Shown here: positions 1 through 7,414 of the stretch, piece by piece | How positions within the stretch are numbered: position 1 is the first letter of the stretch | How the letters are laid out: every line of letters begins with the position of its first letter | Assembly (NCBI GenBank): GCA_029287105.1 | Contig: JARFRT010000248.1 | Location: 1-15,250, forward strand | Source of the DNA: Akkermansiaceae bacterium | GTDB lineage: Bacteria; Verrucomicrobiota; Verrucomicrobiia; Verrucomicrobiales; Akkermansiaceae | DNA length: 15,250 nucleotides | Direction of reading: 5' to 3' | Translations under genes and position numbers: made by a program | Notes under the pieces: model-generated | What the model was told of the DNA's origin: nothing | Databases searched by the model: none | The model's input: the letters and a program-made list of their open reading frames with translations, nothing else

Positions 1-842
1 GTCAGCCCCCATGCCGATTTCACCATCAAGACCGGTGGTGCCGCAAAGTTGGTCAGGACTCCACCAACGGATATGTTCACAAAGAGCAGGCCCAGGGTGG
101 CGTAAGAGAATTTGGCCGACGGCTTCAGGCTGTAGAATTTCTTCGCCAACAGCATGGCGGCAATGGTCATGGCACCTGGTTCGGTGATAAACGATCCAAG
201 AATGGGCGCGACAATAAGGATGGAAAGCCACCAGGCTGCCGGGGTCTCCTTGCCCAGCCTGGCAAAAAACCTCAGGGCATTTTCAGCAAAACGCAGGACC
301 GGGCGCGTCGAGGCAAACGTCATGATGATCACCACAAACATCGGCTCGGTGAAATTCACGCTGGAGAGATAAGCCTCGGCCGCGGTGATGTCATAAAACC
401 CGACGATGGCAAAGATCAGCGCCAACACCCAGATACCGAAAATGGCTTCGATCTCACCCAGAAAGTGCAGCAGCGTCGCCTTGAAGCTGACCATGTCCTG
501 GGCGGTGGCCGACTCACCCTTGATATTCATTTCGCGCCGAATCTGGGCATCGTGGTCATGCTGCACCTTGTGCGCATACTTGGTAATAGGCACCGCAAAA
601 AAGGTATGGATGATCGCGATCAGAAAAATCAGACTCGCCACCAGCAAAAAGGGCTCCTGTTCGGCACGATAGCTGATCTTATCCCAGATGCCGTCCAACT
701 GGGCGGCTTTCTCCTCGGCCGCAAAATTCCCGATTTTCTCGACAAATTCAGGCGTCTTGGCAGCGTGACCACCGGCGGCACTCGCCGCAGGAACACCCAG
801 GGTGAAAATCATCAGGATCAGGATCAGGATCGTTTTGTTCAT
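1..842 (-). CDS. putative Na+/H+ antiporter, N-terminal 280 residues (partial, runs off left edge)
   Basis: The minus frame is open from an ATG at 842 to the left edge of the window. It begins with a signal-peptide-like stretch (MNKTILILIL..., Ala-rich end near residues 20-25). A hydrophilic segment follows, then membrane helices near residues 62-80, 136-155, 170-188 and 210-260. The motif FTEPMFVVIIM followed by ASTRPVLRFAE, and later SFITEPGAMT and NISVGGVLTNFAAPP, resemble the putative Na+/H+ antiporter family Na_H_antiport_3 (PF07399), known from Chlamydiae, Verrucomicrobia and others. The expected role is cation/proton exchange across the inner membrane. An in-frame ATG at 863 is an alternative start, with a stop just upstream at 873-875. 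I prefer 842 because it puts the signal-like segment at the very N-terminus. The family call is from memory of motifs; ion specificity is not established. Confidence 0.75.
   Translation of the reverse strand, partial: MNKTILILILMIFTLGVPAASAAGGHAAKTPEFVEKIGNFAAEEKAAQLDGIWDKISYRAEQEPFLLVASLIFLIAIIHTFFAVPITKYAHKVQHDHDAQIRREMNIKGESATAQDMVSFKATLLHFLGEIEAIFGIWVLALIFAIVGFYDITAAEAYLSSVNFTEPMFVVIIMTFASTRPVLRFAENALRFFARLGKETPAAWWLSILIVAPILGSFITEPGAMTIAAMLLAKKFYSLKPSAKFSYATLGLLFVNISVGGVLTNFAAPPVLMVKSAWGL
811..831 (-). repeat. hexanucleotide tandem repeat inside the antiporter signal sequence
   Basis: Three and a half perfect copies of ATCAGG (plus strand) lie here. On the coding strand they read ATC CTG repeated and encode the alternating Ile-Leu core of the N-terminal hydrophobic segment. 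A gain or loss of one unit would add or remove an Ile-Leu pair without changing frame. Confidence 0.8.
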
Positions 843-984
843 CGGTGCGCGATTCAATACCATAGGGCGGAGTCATGACAATGGCTATTTTCCCCAAAAA
901 AGCCAATCCGCATACGGGAGCCACCCGGGCGACCACCTGTTATTCCCCCTTTAGTCTGTCGCCATTGCAGCGTAGGGTGCCCGC
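843..984. promoter_or_regulatory. divergent intergenic region between the antiporter and the PLD-like gene
   Basis: This 142-base gap separates two genes read in opposite directions, so promoters for both are expected here. I see no convincing promoter boxes, hairpins or repeats. Part of it may be coding if the antiporter starts at 863. Confidence 0.35.
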
Positions 985-2181
985 GTGAAGGTCATCCCTC
1001 AGGTCGTCAGAAGCCAGCTCAAGGCACAAATGGCCAAATGGCGGCAAAGGGTCGCGCACGAACTCTCCGGTGATACCGTCGCAGGGCTCAGTGAGGGCAA
1101 CGAAGTCAGCCTCTTTTTCGACGGTGATAACGCCTACGAGGCCATGCTCAACGCCATCGCCCATGCCCGCCACTTCGTCCATCTGGAAATCTACATGTTC
1201 CTCTCCGATCAGATCGGCCAGACCTTCGCTGCGGCCCTCGCCCAAAAAGCCCGCGAAGGCATCCCGGTAAGGGTGATTTACGATGCCATCGGGTCATCCG
1301 CCGCCAATGCCATGCAGTGGGCCGGCATGCGCGATGCCGGAGTCAACGTCGTCGCATACCACCCGCTCGGGATAGCAAGAAAACACGCTGGAATCCCCGG
1401 CAGAAACCATCGGAAAAATCTCATCATCGATGGCACCAGCGGCTTCACCGGAGGCATGAACATCGGCAACCCGTGGTCACAGGAGCAACAGCGGGAGAAC
1501 GCCTGGCGGGACACCCAGATCAGCGTCCACGGGCCAGCCGCCGGCGACCTGAACCAACTCTTTCTCGACAGCTGGAAATACACCACCAAGGAAACCCTGC
1601 CCGACATCGACATCACCCCTCCCAGCCACGGCACCAGTCTCTGCATGGTGGTCGGCAGCCAGGGTCTCGGCAGCAGAAAACAAATCCGCCGGCTCTTTTC
1701 CGTCCATCTCGACCAGGCCCGCCACTCGGTGAAGATGACCATGCCCTATTTCGTGCCTCCCCGACGACTCAGGAAATCCATGCAACGCGCCGCCGGGCGC
1801 GGGGTGCACATCGCCGTGCTCGTGCCGCGGGATTCGGATGTCACCCTCGTCGATTGGTTACGCGAGGGGCTCTACCCGAAACTGCTCCGCTGGGGAGTGC
1901 GCGTCATCGAGTACCTCGGCCCTGTGCTGCATGCCAAGACCATGGTGGTCGATGACAGCATCGCGATCATTGGCTCCAACAACTTTGACATCCTTTCCGT
2001 GCTGATGAACCGGGAAACGGCCTTGGTCGTCTTTGATGACGAAGTGGCGGAAGAACTCAACCGGCAGTGGGAGAATGACCTGATGCTCTCCGAGCGCGTT
2101 GCAAGCGACTGGAAAGGCATCAGGCCCTGGTGGAGGTTGATGATGGCAAAGGCGGGGTGCTTCCTGATCCGAAAACTTTAA
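985..2181 (+). CDS. phospholipase D family / cardiolipin synthase-like protein with two HKD motifs
   Basis: This 398-residue protein has two phospholipase D catalytic motifs: H142-R-K144-x4-D149 followed by GGMNIGN, and H316-A-K318-x4-D323 followed by GSNNFD. This is the bacterial cardiolipin synthase (Cls) layout, in which a histidine forms a phosphatidyl-enzyme intermediate and transfers it to phosphatidylglycerol or a related alcohol. There are no N-terminal membrane helices, so it resembles soluble or peripheral ClsB/ClsC-type enzymes rather than ClsA. The basic, hydrophobic C-terminus (WWRLMMAKAGCFLIRKL) could help membrane binding. The start used is GTG at 985. An in-frame ATG at 1030, preceded by CAAGG, would remove 15 residues and is about equally plausible. 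The gene is divergent from the antiporter and convergent with the VWA gene. Another phospholipid substrate is possible. Confidence 0.85.
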   Translation: MKVIPQVVRSQLKAQMAKWRQRVAHELSGDTVAGLSEGNEVSLFFDGDNAYEAMLNAIAHARHFVHLEIYMFLSDQIGQTFAAALAQKAREGIPVRVIYDAIGSSAANAMQWAGMRDAGVNVVAYHPLGIARKHAGIPGRNHRKNLIIDGTSGFTGGMNIGNPWSQEQQRENAWRDTQISVHGPAAGDLNQLFLDSWKYTTKETLPDIDITPPSHGTSLCMVVGSQGLGSRKQIRRLFSVHLDQARHSVKMTMPYFVPPRRLRKSMQRAAGRGVHIAVLVPRDSDVTLVDWLREGLYPKLLRWGVRVIEYLGPVLHAKTMVVDDSIAIIGSNNFDILSVLMNRETALVVFDDEVAEELNRQWENDLMLSERVASDWKGIRPWWRLMMAKAGCFLIRKL

Positions 2182-2220
2182 TCCGGGAAACGCGGGACCA
2201 ACCGTGCCGGCCGGCCGACA

Positions 2221-4467
2221 CTACTTCACAACCTTTCTCACCAGATCAGAAAACTCCGTGCGCAGCCCCTTCGGGTCCTTGCCGCGCCCGGCCTCGGAAA
2301 GCTCGCGGACAAGATCGTAATCCCCCTGCCCGGCGTGACTGCTATCGCGCTGAAGCATACCAAAGAGCCCAACACCCGAGGCAAATTTGAAGTCCTCACT
2401 GGCATCCTTCCAGCCCGTGCCACCATCGGTGACTGGCGTATTAAAGTAGGTGCTTTCCGTTTCCTTGGTCGCCTCCGGCTGTTTGTAGGCGAGTTTCACC
2501 GTCAGCATCTCAGGGCTGTCCACCACCTCGCGGGTCGCGGGTTGGGGCTGCACCTTGTTTTTCTGATACTTCAACCCGTCAACCGCAGGTGCATCCTCGC
2601 CATTACCGGGGACAATTTCGTAAAGTGCCGTCACCGTGTGACCCGCCCCGATCTCGCCAGCATCGATAAGCTTGTTTTTGAAGTCTTCAGCTTTCAACAT
2701 CCTGTTAGCATAACCAATCAGACGGTAGCTTTTCACCTTGGCGGGATTAAACTCGACCTGGATTTTTACGTCCTTGGCAATCGTCACCATGGTTCCCATC
2801 ATGTCATCGAGGAAAACTTTGCGACCTTCGCGCAGGTTATCAATGTAGGAATAATTACCGTTCCCCTTGTTGGTGATATCCTCGAGCATGGCATCATTCA
2901 GGTTTCCCTGGCCAAAACCCAACACACTCAAAAAGACACCACTCTTGGCTTCGCGCTCGACCATGCTGACCAGTGCCGTCCGATCCGTTAGCCCGACATT
3001 AAAATCACCATCCGTGCCAAGAATCACGCGGTTCACACCACCTTTGACAAAGTGCTTTTTCGCCATCTTGTAGGCGAGGGTGATGCCGGCGCCCCCATTG
3101 GTCGAACCACCGGAGCGCATGCCCGCCAGCGACTTGAGAATGGTTTGTCGCCCGTCCTCATCCACGTAGGTAGGCGGCAAGGCAAGCCCCTGGGCGCCGG
3201 CATACACCACGATGCTCACCGAGTCGTCCGCATTGAGCTCTCCCAGCAGGATTTTCATCGAGTCCACCAGCAGAGGCAACTTGTCCTGGCTGTTCATCGA
3301 GCCGGAAACATCAAGGAGAAACACAAGGTTCGCCGCGGGACGTGCCTCACGAACGATCTCCTTACCCTGCAAACCCACCTTGACCAACCGGTGCCCCGGG
3401 TTCCAAGGACAGGAAGCCGTTTCCACGTGCACACTGAAGGGATGCCTCCCCTCGGGTTGCGGGTAGGCGTAGTTGAAATAATTAATCATTTCCTCGATGC
3501 GCACCGCATCGGCCGGTACCGATTGCCCACCTTGGATCATACGGCGCACATTCGTGTACGACGCCGTGTCCACATCCACAGAGAAGGTCGAGAGCGGCGC
3601 CTTCCAAGGAGATTTGAAGGCGTTGTCGACAAGGGATCCGTAACGATTGCCGGGAGTGACCACAGCCCGACCAACCCCGTCCGGGGCAGGCCTGACCGGG
3701 GGCCTCACGCGGTCAGACTCATAATTCATGTGCCTCCCTCCTTTTGAAGCCACTCCGCTGGAGAGATTCACCCCTCTCCTACGTGAAATCGAATCGGCCG
3801 AGACGGATCCTTGGGTTTTTATTTTTTCAGCAAAAACGCCTCCTCTGATGTTGACCTTAGACCACTCGGTGCCGTCTGCGCGGGTGCCGGAGCTGTTGTA
3901 ACCTCCAGCACCTCTGTCACGGATGGCACTCTCCGCAATGACACCAGATGGACTTATTGCTACGGACGGCCGGGGAGCCGGACGCTTCCCCGACTCATCT
4001 TTCGACACGAAGTCATCATTCTTACCCCCTTTCGTAAACAACGGCGGGGTCGACAGACGCACTGACTCAGGACTCGCAGGTGTGCTGACATCGCTTTCCA
4101 ATTCCACCTTGTCCCCAGGTGCTGCCACAGGTGCCTGTTTTCCAAAGGCCTTATCGCCTGAATGCACCGAAGATATTCGCGCCGACTCCGATACCTCAAC
4201 CTGATGGACACTATTCATCGCCAGGTCACTCTCGCGCTTCTGCTTCCATCCGTAGAATCCGACAGCGGCCACCGTGAATGCCGCAGCAATCCCGACACCC
4301 GTGCCGACCCTGCTTTTACCACGACGTGACCCACGGGGTATCGCCACCACACCGTCCTCCTCACCCACTCGGTGTTCCAAGGATGCAACAAATTCCTCGT
4401 CCTCCTTGCTTCCCTTGCGGGCGTGCTCTTGAAGGAGAGCATCGATCATTTTATCTTCGTTTTTCAT
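2221..4467 (-). CDS. membrane-anchored VWA domain protein of the YfbK type (vWF_A N-terminal + VWA + DUF3520)
   Basis: The protein has 748 residues. Residues 1-50 are charged and probably cytoplasmic. One membrane helix follows at about 55-73, then a ~200-residue low-complexity Ser/Gly/Pro/Arg linker. A YfbK-type N-terminal domain lies at ~277-366 (AFKSPWKAPLSTFSVDVDTA). The VWA domain at ~380-561 has a complete metal-binding MIDAS: D386-V-S-G-S, T456 in GGSTNGG, and D486 in GTDGD. The C-terminal ~180 residues match DUF3520. These families usually bind proteins or metal; no enzyme activity is implied. The start chosen is ATG 4467, 25 bases after the sigma factor stop. Farther upstream, reading on would only overlap the sigma gene. 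The topology and the position after an ECF sigma gene suggest that the N-terminus acts as a membrane-tethered sigma regulator sensing a periplasmic VWA event. That role is inferred. Confidence 0.85.
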   Translation of the reverse strand: MKNEDKMIDALLQEHARKGSKEDEEFVASLEHRVGEEDGVVAIPRGSRRGKSRVGTGVGIAAAFTVAAVGFYGWKQKRESDLAMNSVHQVEVSESARISSVHSGDKAFGKQAPVAAPGDKVELESDVSTPASPESVRLSTPPLFTKGGKNDDFVSKDESGKRPAPRPSVAISPSGVIAESAIRDRGAGGYNSSGTRADGTEWSKVNIRGGVFAEKIKTQGSVSADSISRRRGVNLSSGVASKGGRHMNYESDRVRPPVRPAPDGVGRAVVTPGNRYGSLVDNAFKSPWKAPLSTFSVDVDTASYTNVRRMIQGGQSVPADAVRIEEMINYFNYAYPQPEGRHPFSVHVETASCPWNPGHRLVKVGLQGKEIVREARPAANLVFLLDVSGSMNSQDKLPLLVDSMKILLGELNADDSVSIVVYAGAQGLALPPTYVDEDGRQTILKSLAGMRSGGSTNGGAGITLAYKMAKKHFVKGGVNRVILGTDGDFNVGLTDRTALVSMVEREAKSGVFLSVLGFGQGNLNDAMLEDITNKGNGNYSYIDNLREGRKVFLDDMMGTMVTIAKDVKIQVEFNPAKVKSYRLIGYANRMLKAEDFKNKLIDAGEIGAGHTVTALYEIVPGNGEDAPAVDGLKYQKNKVQPQPATREVVDSPEMLTVKLAYKQPEATKETESTYFNTPVTDGGTGWKDASEDFKFASGVGLFGMLQRDSSHAGQGDYDLVRELSEAGRGKDPKGLRTEFSDLVRKVVK

Positions 4468-4492
4468 TTTCTTAATTTTGGTTTTTAAAGTT

Positions 4493-5047
4493 TCAAATAT
4501 TCGAGTTTGGCACTGCCTTGAGACATTCCCGCAGACCCCCGCGCGCCCGCTCCAGGCGTTTGCGCAACGTGCCACTCTGGACACTCAACAAACGTGCGGC
4601 TTCATCACCGCTGTAGCCATCGTAGTAAAAAGCCTTCACTGCATCCGCCAGACTCTCGGGAAGTTTTTTCAGGCAGAGTTCGAGCCGGGTAAGGACACCC
4701 CCATGATCACGCAGGCCGTCCCATTGTCGGGCATCGGCTTCAAGGAATTCCAGCGTCTCATCATCCAGAACGACCTCGCGTGCATTCTTGCGCAATGACT
4801 CGCGCCACTTGTTACGCACAATCCCCCGCATCCACGAACCAAAGTCCCGGGTGACATCGAAGGTTTCCAAATTCCGCCAGGCCACCACAAAGGCGTCCTG
4901 CACAATGTCACGCGAGGTATGCTCTTCCTTCGTGAGTGCCCTGGCATACGCCAGCAACCCACGATGGTGCTCCCCCACCAAAATGGCAAAAGACTTTCGA
5001 TCGGCCCCTGTTTTCATAGTTTGTAATGTATCCACAGCTTGCATCAT
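4493..5047 (-). CDS. ECF-type RNA polymerase sigma factor (sigma-70 family)
   Basis: This is a 184-residue protein. Region sigma-2 lies at about residues 18-85, with DIVQDAFVVAWRNLETFD and GSWMRGIVRNKWRE. Region sigma-4 is at about 125-175 (LPESLADAVKAFYYDGYSGDEAA..., then a helix-turn-helix with GTLRKRLERARGGL). There is no sigma-3, so it is a group 4 (ECF) factor, which directs RNA polymerase to a small regulon. The spacing and sequence recall the PVC-type ECF factors. Two adjacent ATG codons at 5047 and 5044 follow GGGTGA; a third at 5017 lacks any such site. Reading upstream of 5047 in the same frame would run antisense through priA, so I reject the longer version. The downstream neighbour, 25 bases away, is the VWA membrane protein, its likely partner. 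Self-regulation of the pair is typical of ECF systems but not shown here. Confidence 0.9.
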   Translation of the reverse strand: MMQAVDTLQTMKTGADRKSFAILVGEHHRGLLAYARALTKEEHTSRDIVQDAFVVAWRNLETFDVTRDFGSWMRGIVRNKWRESLRKNAREVVLDDETLEFLEADARQWDGLRDHGGVLTRLELCLKKLPESLADAVKAFYYDGYSGDEAARLLSVQSGTLRKRLERARGGLRECLKAVPNSNI

Positions 5048-5049
5048 AT

Positions 5050-5055
5050 TCACCC
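5050..5055 (-). promoter_or_regulatory. ribosome binding site of the ECF sigma gene
   Basis: GGGTGA on the minus strand lies 2 bases before the ATG at 5047 and 5 bases before the ATG at 5044. It is one of the few Shine-Dalgarno-like sites visible before a gene in this window. It supports a start at 5047 or 5044 rather than 5017 or any farther upstream. Confidence 0.45.
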
Positions 5056-5096
5056 GTAATTGGCCCAAGCACGAGGATTTGTGACAAGTTTCTGAA

Positions 5097-5138
5097 GATA
5101 TTTGGATTTTGGTATTTGGTGTTTGATTCCTGGAGTTT
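5097..5138 (+). repeat. T/G-rich 14-base repeat leader before priA
   Basis: Three adjoining 14-base units lie at 5097-5110, 5111-5124 and 5125-5138. The middle one, ggtatttggtgttt, differs by one base from the units before the ABC ATPase gene (7376-7403). The first matches that unit at 11 of 14 positions and the last at 9 of 14. The last unit ends 11 bases before the priA ATG, the same distance as at 7415. No Shine-Dalgarno site is present between the repeat and the start. The element also lies in the upstream region of the divergent sigma gene. Confidence 0.7.
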
Positions 5139-5149
5139 AAATAACCCCC

Positions 5150-7357
5150 ATGCCTGCCGCCCGCGTCTTGATAGACGGACCGTCCGAACTGGTCTTCGAC
5201 TACGCCATCCCCGAGGGAATGGACGCCCAGGCAGGATGCCGCGTGAAAATCCCGCTGCGCAACAGGTCCTCCACCGGCACCATCCTCGATATCACCGAGG
5301 AAATGCCCGCCAACTTCACCCTCAGGCCGATCAACGAACTGATCGACCCCGAACCGCTGATCACCCCGAACCTCATGGATCTCGGAAAATGGATGGCCGA
5401 TTACTACGGCACCCCGATGGAACTCGTCATGCGCGCCCTGATCCCCGAATCCGTCCGCCAGGAATCGCACTCGGAAAAAACCCGCAAAATCGTCCACATC
5501 ACGGGCAAGCCCGATGAGGAGGCGCTGGCAAAGCTTGCCAAACGCGCACCACGCCAACACCTCATCCTCACTCTGGTCGAAGCCGCAGGTGGCCAAATGT
5601 CAGTCGCCGACCTCGGTGGCGGATCAGTCACCGCCTCCGTCAAATCACTCGTCAAAAACGGCTACGTCACCCTCAAGGACGAAGCCGTCCGCCGCGATCC
5701 GGATGAAGGTGAGGAATTCCTCGAGGACAAGGCGCTCAAACTCAACAGCGGCCAGGCCATTGCCATGGAGCAGGTGCTCGCCCAGATCGACCAACCCGAA
5801 AAGCCGATGCTCATGCACGGGGTCACCGGCTCGGGGAAAACCGAGGTCTACCTCCAGGCCGCACAACGCTGTATCGACCTCGGCAAAAGCGTGCTCGTCC
5901 TTCTGCCGGAAATCTCGCTGACACCACAGACAGTCCAACGCTTCAAATCCCGCTTCGCCTCGATCCAGGAGCAGGTCGCCGTACTCCACTCCCACCTGTC
6001 CCAGGGAGAACGCTTCGACGAATGGCACCGCATCCGCACCAGCAAGGCACGTATCGTCATCGGCGCCCGCAGCGCCGTCTTCGCCCCACTCACCAACCTC
6101 GGCATCATCATCGTCGATGAAGAACACGAAAACTCGTACAAACAAGACAGCGCCCCACGCTACCACGGACGCGACCTCGCCGTGCTCCGCGGCCATCTGG
6201 AAAAATGCGCCGTGCTGCTGGGCTCCGCCACCCCGTCACTGGAGTCGTTTCACAATACCGAGTTAGGCAAATACCAGCTCCTCAGCCTGGAAGAACGCGC
6301 CGACCACCAATCCCTCCCGATCATCCGTATCATCGACATGCGTATCGAGGGCAAAAAACACAAGGGCGGCCCGGCCATCCTCTCCGACCCGCTGCGCGGC
6401 CATATGGAAAAAAAACTCGCCGAGGGCGAACAGGTCATCCTCTTTCTCAATCGCCGCGGCTTCGCCCGCTCCCTCCAGTGCCCCGGCTGCGGCCATGTCT
6501 GCGAGTGCCGCCACTGCGCCCTGCCGCTGACCTATCACCGCGCCGAAGAACGGCTCATCTGCCACATGTGCGGCCATCAGGCAATCACCCCGCGCAAGTG
6601 CCCCGAATGCGGCGACCAGGCGATCCGCTTCCAAGGGTACGGCACCGAACAAGTCGAGGGGGTGCTCAAAAAATGCTTCCCGCAGGCCCGCCTCGCCCGC
6701 ATCGACACCGATACCATGCGCCGCAAAAATGCCCTGCGCGACACCTTGCGCGCCTTCCACCAACGGAAAATCGACATCATCATCGGCACCCAGATGATTG
6801 CCAAGGGACTCCACTTCCCCAATGTCACCCTGGTCGGCGTGCTCAATGCCGACCTCGGCCTGCACGTGCCCGACTTCCGCGCCGGTGAGCGCACCTTCCA
6901 GCTGCTCACCCAGGTGGCCGGCCGCGCCGGGCGCGGCGAACTCGAAGGTGAGGTCATCATCCAGACCTTCACCCCGCACTCCCCGTCGATCCAGTTTGCC
7001 CGCCACCACGACTTCCTCGGCTACGCCGACCAGGAACTCGAATTCAGAAAACAGTTCGGCTACCCGCCCTACACCCACTGCGCCCTGCTCGGCACCCGCT
7101 CCAGCCACGAACGCCGCGCCGAGTTCACCCTGGAAAACCTGCACCAAAGGCTCAAGGCCGACCTGCCCGCCAGCATCACCCTCGGCGAACCCCTACCCGC
7201 GGCACTCACCAAGGCCCACGGCCAGTACCGGTTCCAGCTGATGCTCCTCGGCCATTCCGCCCGTGGCCTATCCCGCCACGTCAACAAAATCCTCGCCCAG
7301 ACGCCTCCTCCCGAAGACGTCACCATCGTTTTCGACATGGACGCCATGGGGTTTTAG
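5150..7357 (+). CDS. priA: primosomal protein N' (replication restart helicase PriA)
   Basis: PriA recognises stalled or repaired replication forks and reloads the replicative helicase through the primosome, using 3'-to-5' ATP-driven unwinding. The protein has 735 residues, the usual length. Residues 1-105 form the 3'-DNA-binding domain. Walker A is GVTGSGKT at 224-231 and Walker B DEEH at 323-326. The GSATPS motif follows at 358-363. Four CxxC pairs bind two zinc ions: C444/C447, C453/C456, C471/C474 and C484/C487. Helicase motifs V and VI are visible as GTQMIAKGLHFPNV (~546-559) and QVAGRAGRG (588-596). The C-terminal domain is complete, ending near MDAMGF. ATG 5150 gives a typical PriA N-terminus (residues 7-25 form LIDGPSELVFDYAIPEGMD). 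The gene is divergent from the sigma factor and has no partner primosome genes nearby. Confidence 0.97.
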   Translation: MPAARVLIDGPSELVFDYAIPEGMDAQAGCRVKIPLRNRSSTGTILDITEEMPANFTLRPINELIDPEPLITPNLMDLGKWMADYYGTPMELVMRALIPESVRQESHSEKTRKIVHITGKPDEEALAKLAKRAPRQHLILTLVEAAGGQMSVADLGGGSVTASVKSLVKNGYVTLKDEAVRRDPDEGEEFLEDKALKLNSGQAIAMEQVLAQIDQPEKPMLMHGVTGSGKTEVYLQAAQRCIDLGKSVLVLLPEISLTPQTVQRFKSRFASIQEQVAVLHSHLSQGERFDEWHRIRTSKARIVIGARSAVFAPLTNLGIIIVDEEHENSYKQDSAPRYHGRDLAVLRGHLEKCAVLLGSATPSLESFHNTELGKYQLLSLEERADHQSLPIIRIIDMRIEGKKHKGGPAILSDPLRGHMEKKLAEGEQVILFLNRRGFARSLQCPGCGHVCECRHCALPLTYHRAEERLICHMCGHQAITPRKCPECGDQAIRFQGYGTEQVEGVLKKCFPQARLARIDTDTMRRKNALRDTLRAFHQRKIDIIIGTQMIAKGLHFPNVTLVGVLNADLGLHVPDFRAGERTFQLLTQVAGRAGRGELEGEVIIQTFTPHSPSIQFARHHDFLGYADQELEFRKQFGYPPYTHCALLGTRSSHERRAEFTLENLHQRLKADLPASITLGEPLPAALTKAHGQYRFQLMLLGHSARGLSRHVNKILAQTPPPEDVTIVFDMDAMGF

Positions 7358-7375
7358 TTCATTTTTTCACTTTTT

Positions 7376-7403
7376 GGTATTTGGCGTTTGGTATTTGGCG
7401 TTT
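7376..7403 (+). repeat. perfect tandem 14-base repeat leader before the ABC ATPase gene
   Basis: Two identical copies of ggtatttggcgttt stand head to tail at 7376-7389 and 7390-7403, after a T-rich stretch that follows the priA stop. They are followed by an 11-base spacer and the ATG at 7415. The spacer (aaaacacccgc) matches the priA one (aaataaccccc) at 8 of 11 positions. The same module therefore precedes two unrelated genes at an identical distance from the start codon. Confidence 0.8.
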
Positions 7404-7414
7404 AAAACACCCGC

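Noticed and set aside
748..936. Minus-strand 62-residue reading frame over the antiporter start
   Set aside because: It is out of frame with the convincing signal-peptide and membrane protein start at 842. It contains a Asp-Pro repeat that is only the other frame of the hexamer tandem.
2206..2215. Palindrome gccggccggc between two convergent genes, considered as a terminator
   Set aside because: The palindrome has no loop and no T-tract follows on either strand, so it does not look like a factor-independent terminator. A short GC palindrome is easily found by chance in GC-rich DNA.
2335..3747. Large plus-strand frames (218 and 231 residues) across the VWA gene
   Set aside because: They are antisense to the intact VWA, MIDAS and DUF3520 regions and carry no recognisable domain.
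4478..4500. T-rich stretch after the sigma gene as a third copy of the 14-base leader
   Set aside because: It shares only loose TTTTGG/GTTT text, not the 14-base period or the 11-base spacing to a start codon.
5048..5596. Long N-terminal extension of the ECF sigma factor
   Set aside because: It would run antisense through the conserved N-terminal domain of PriA and has no family resemblance, while the sigma-2 region begins soon after the ATG pair at 5047/5044.
6263..7147. Long 294-residue minus-strand frame inside priA
   Set aside because: Its Gly/Ala/Val/Glu-rich text is the antisense of strongly conserved helicase and zinc motifs of PriA. It shows no domain of its own.
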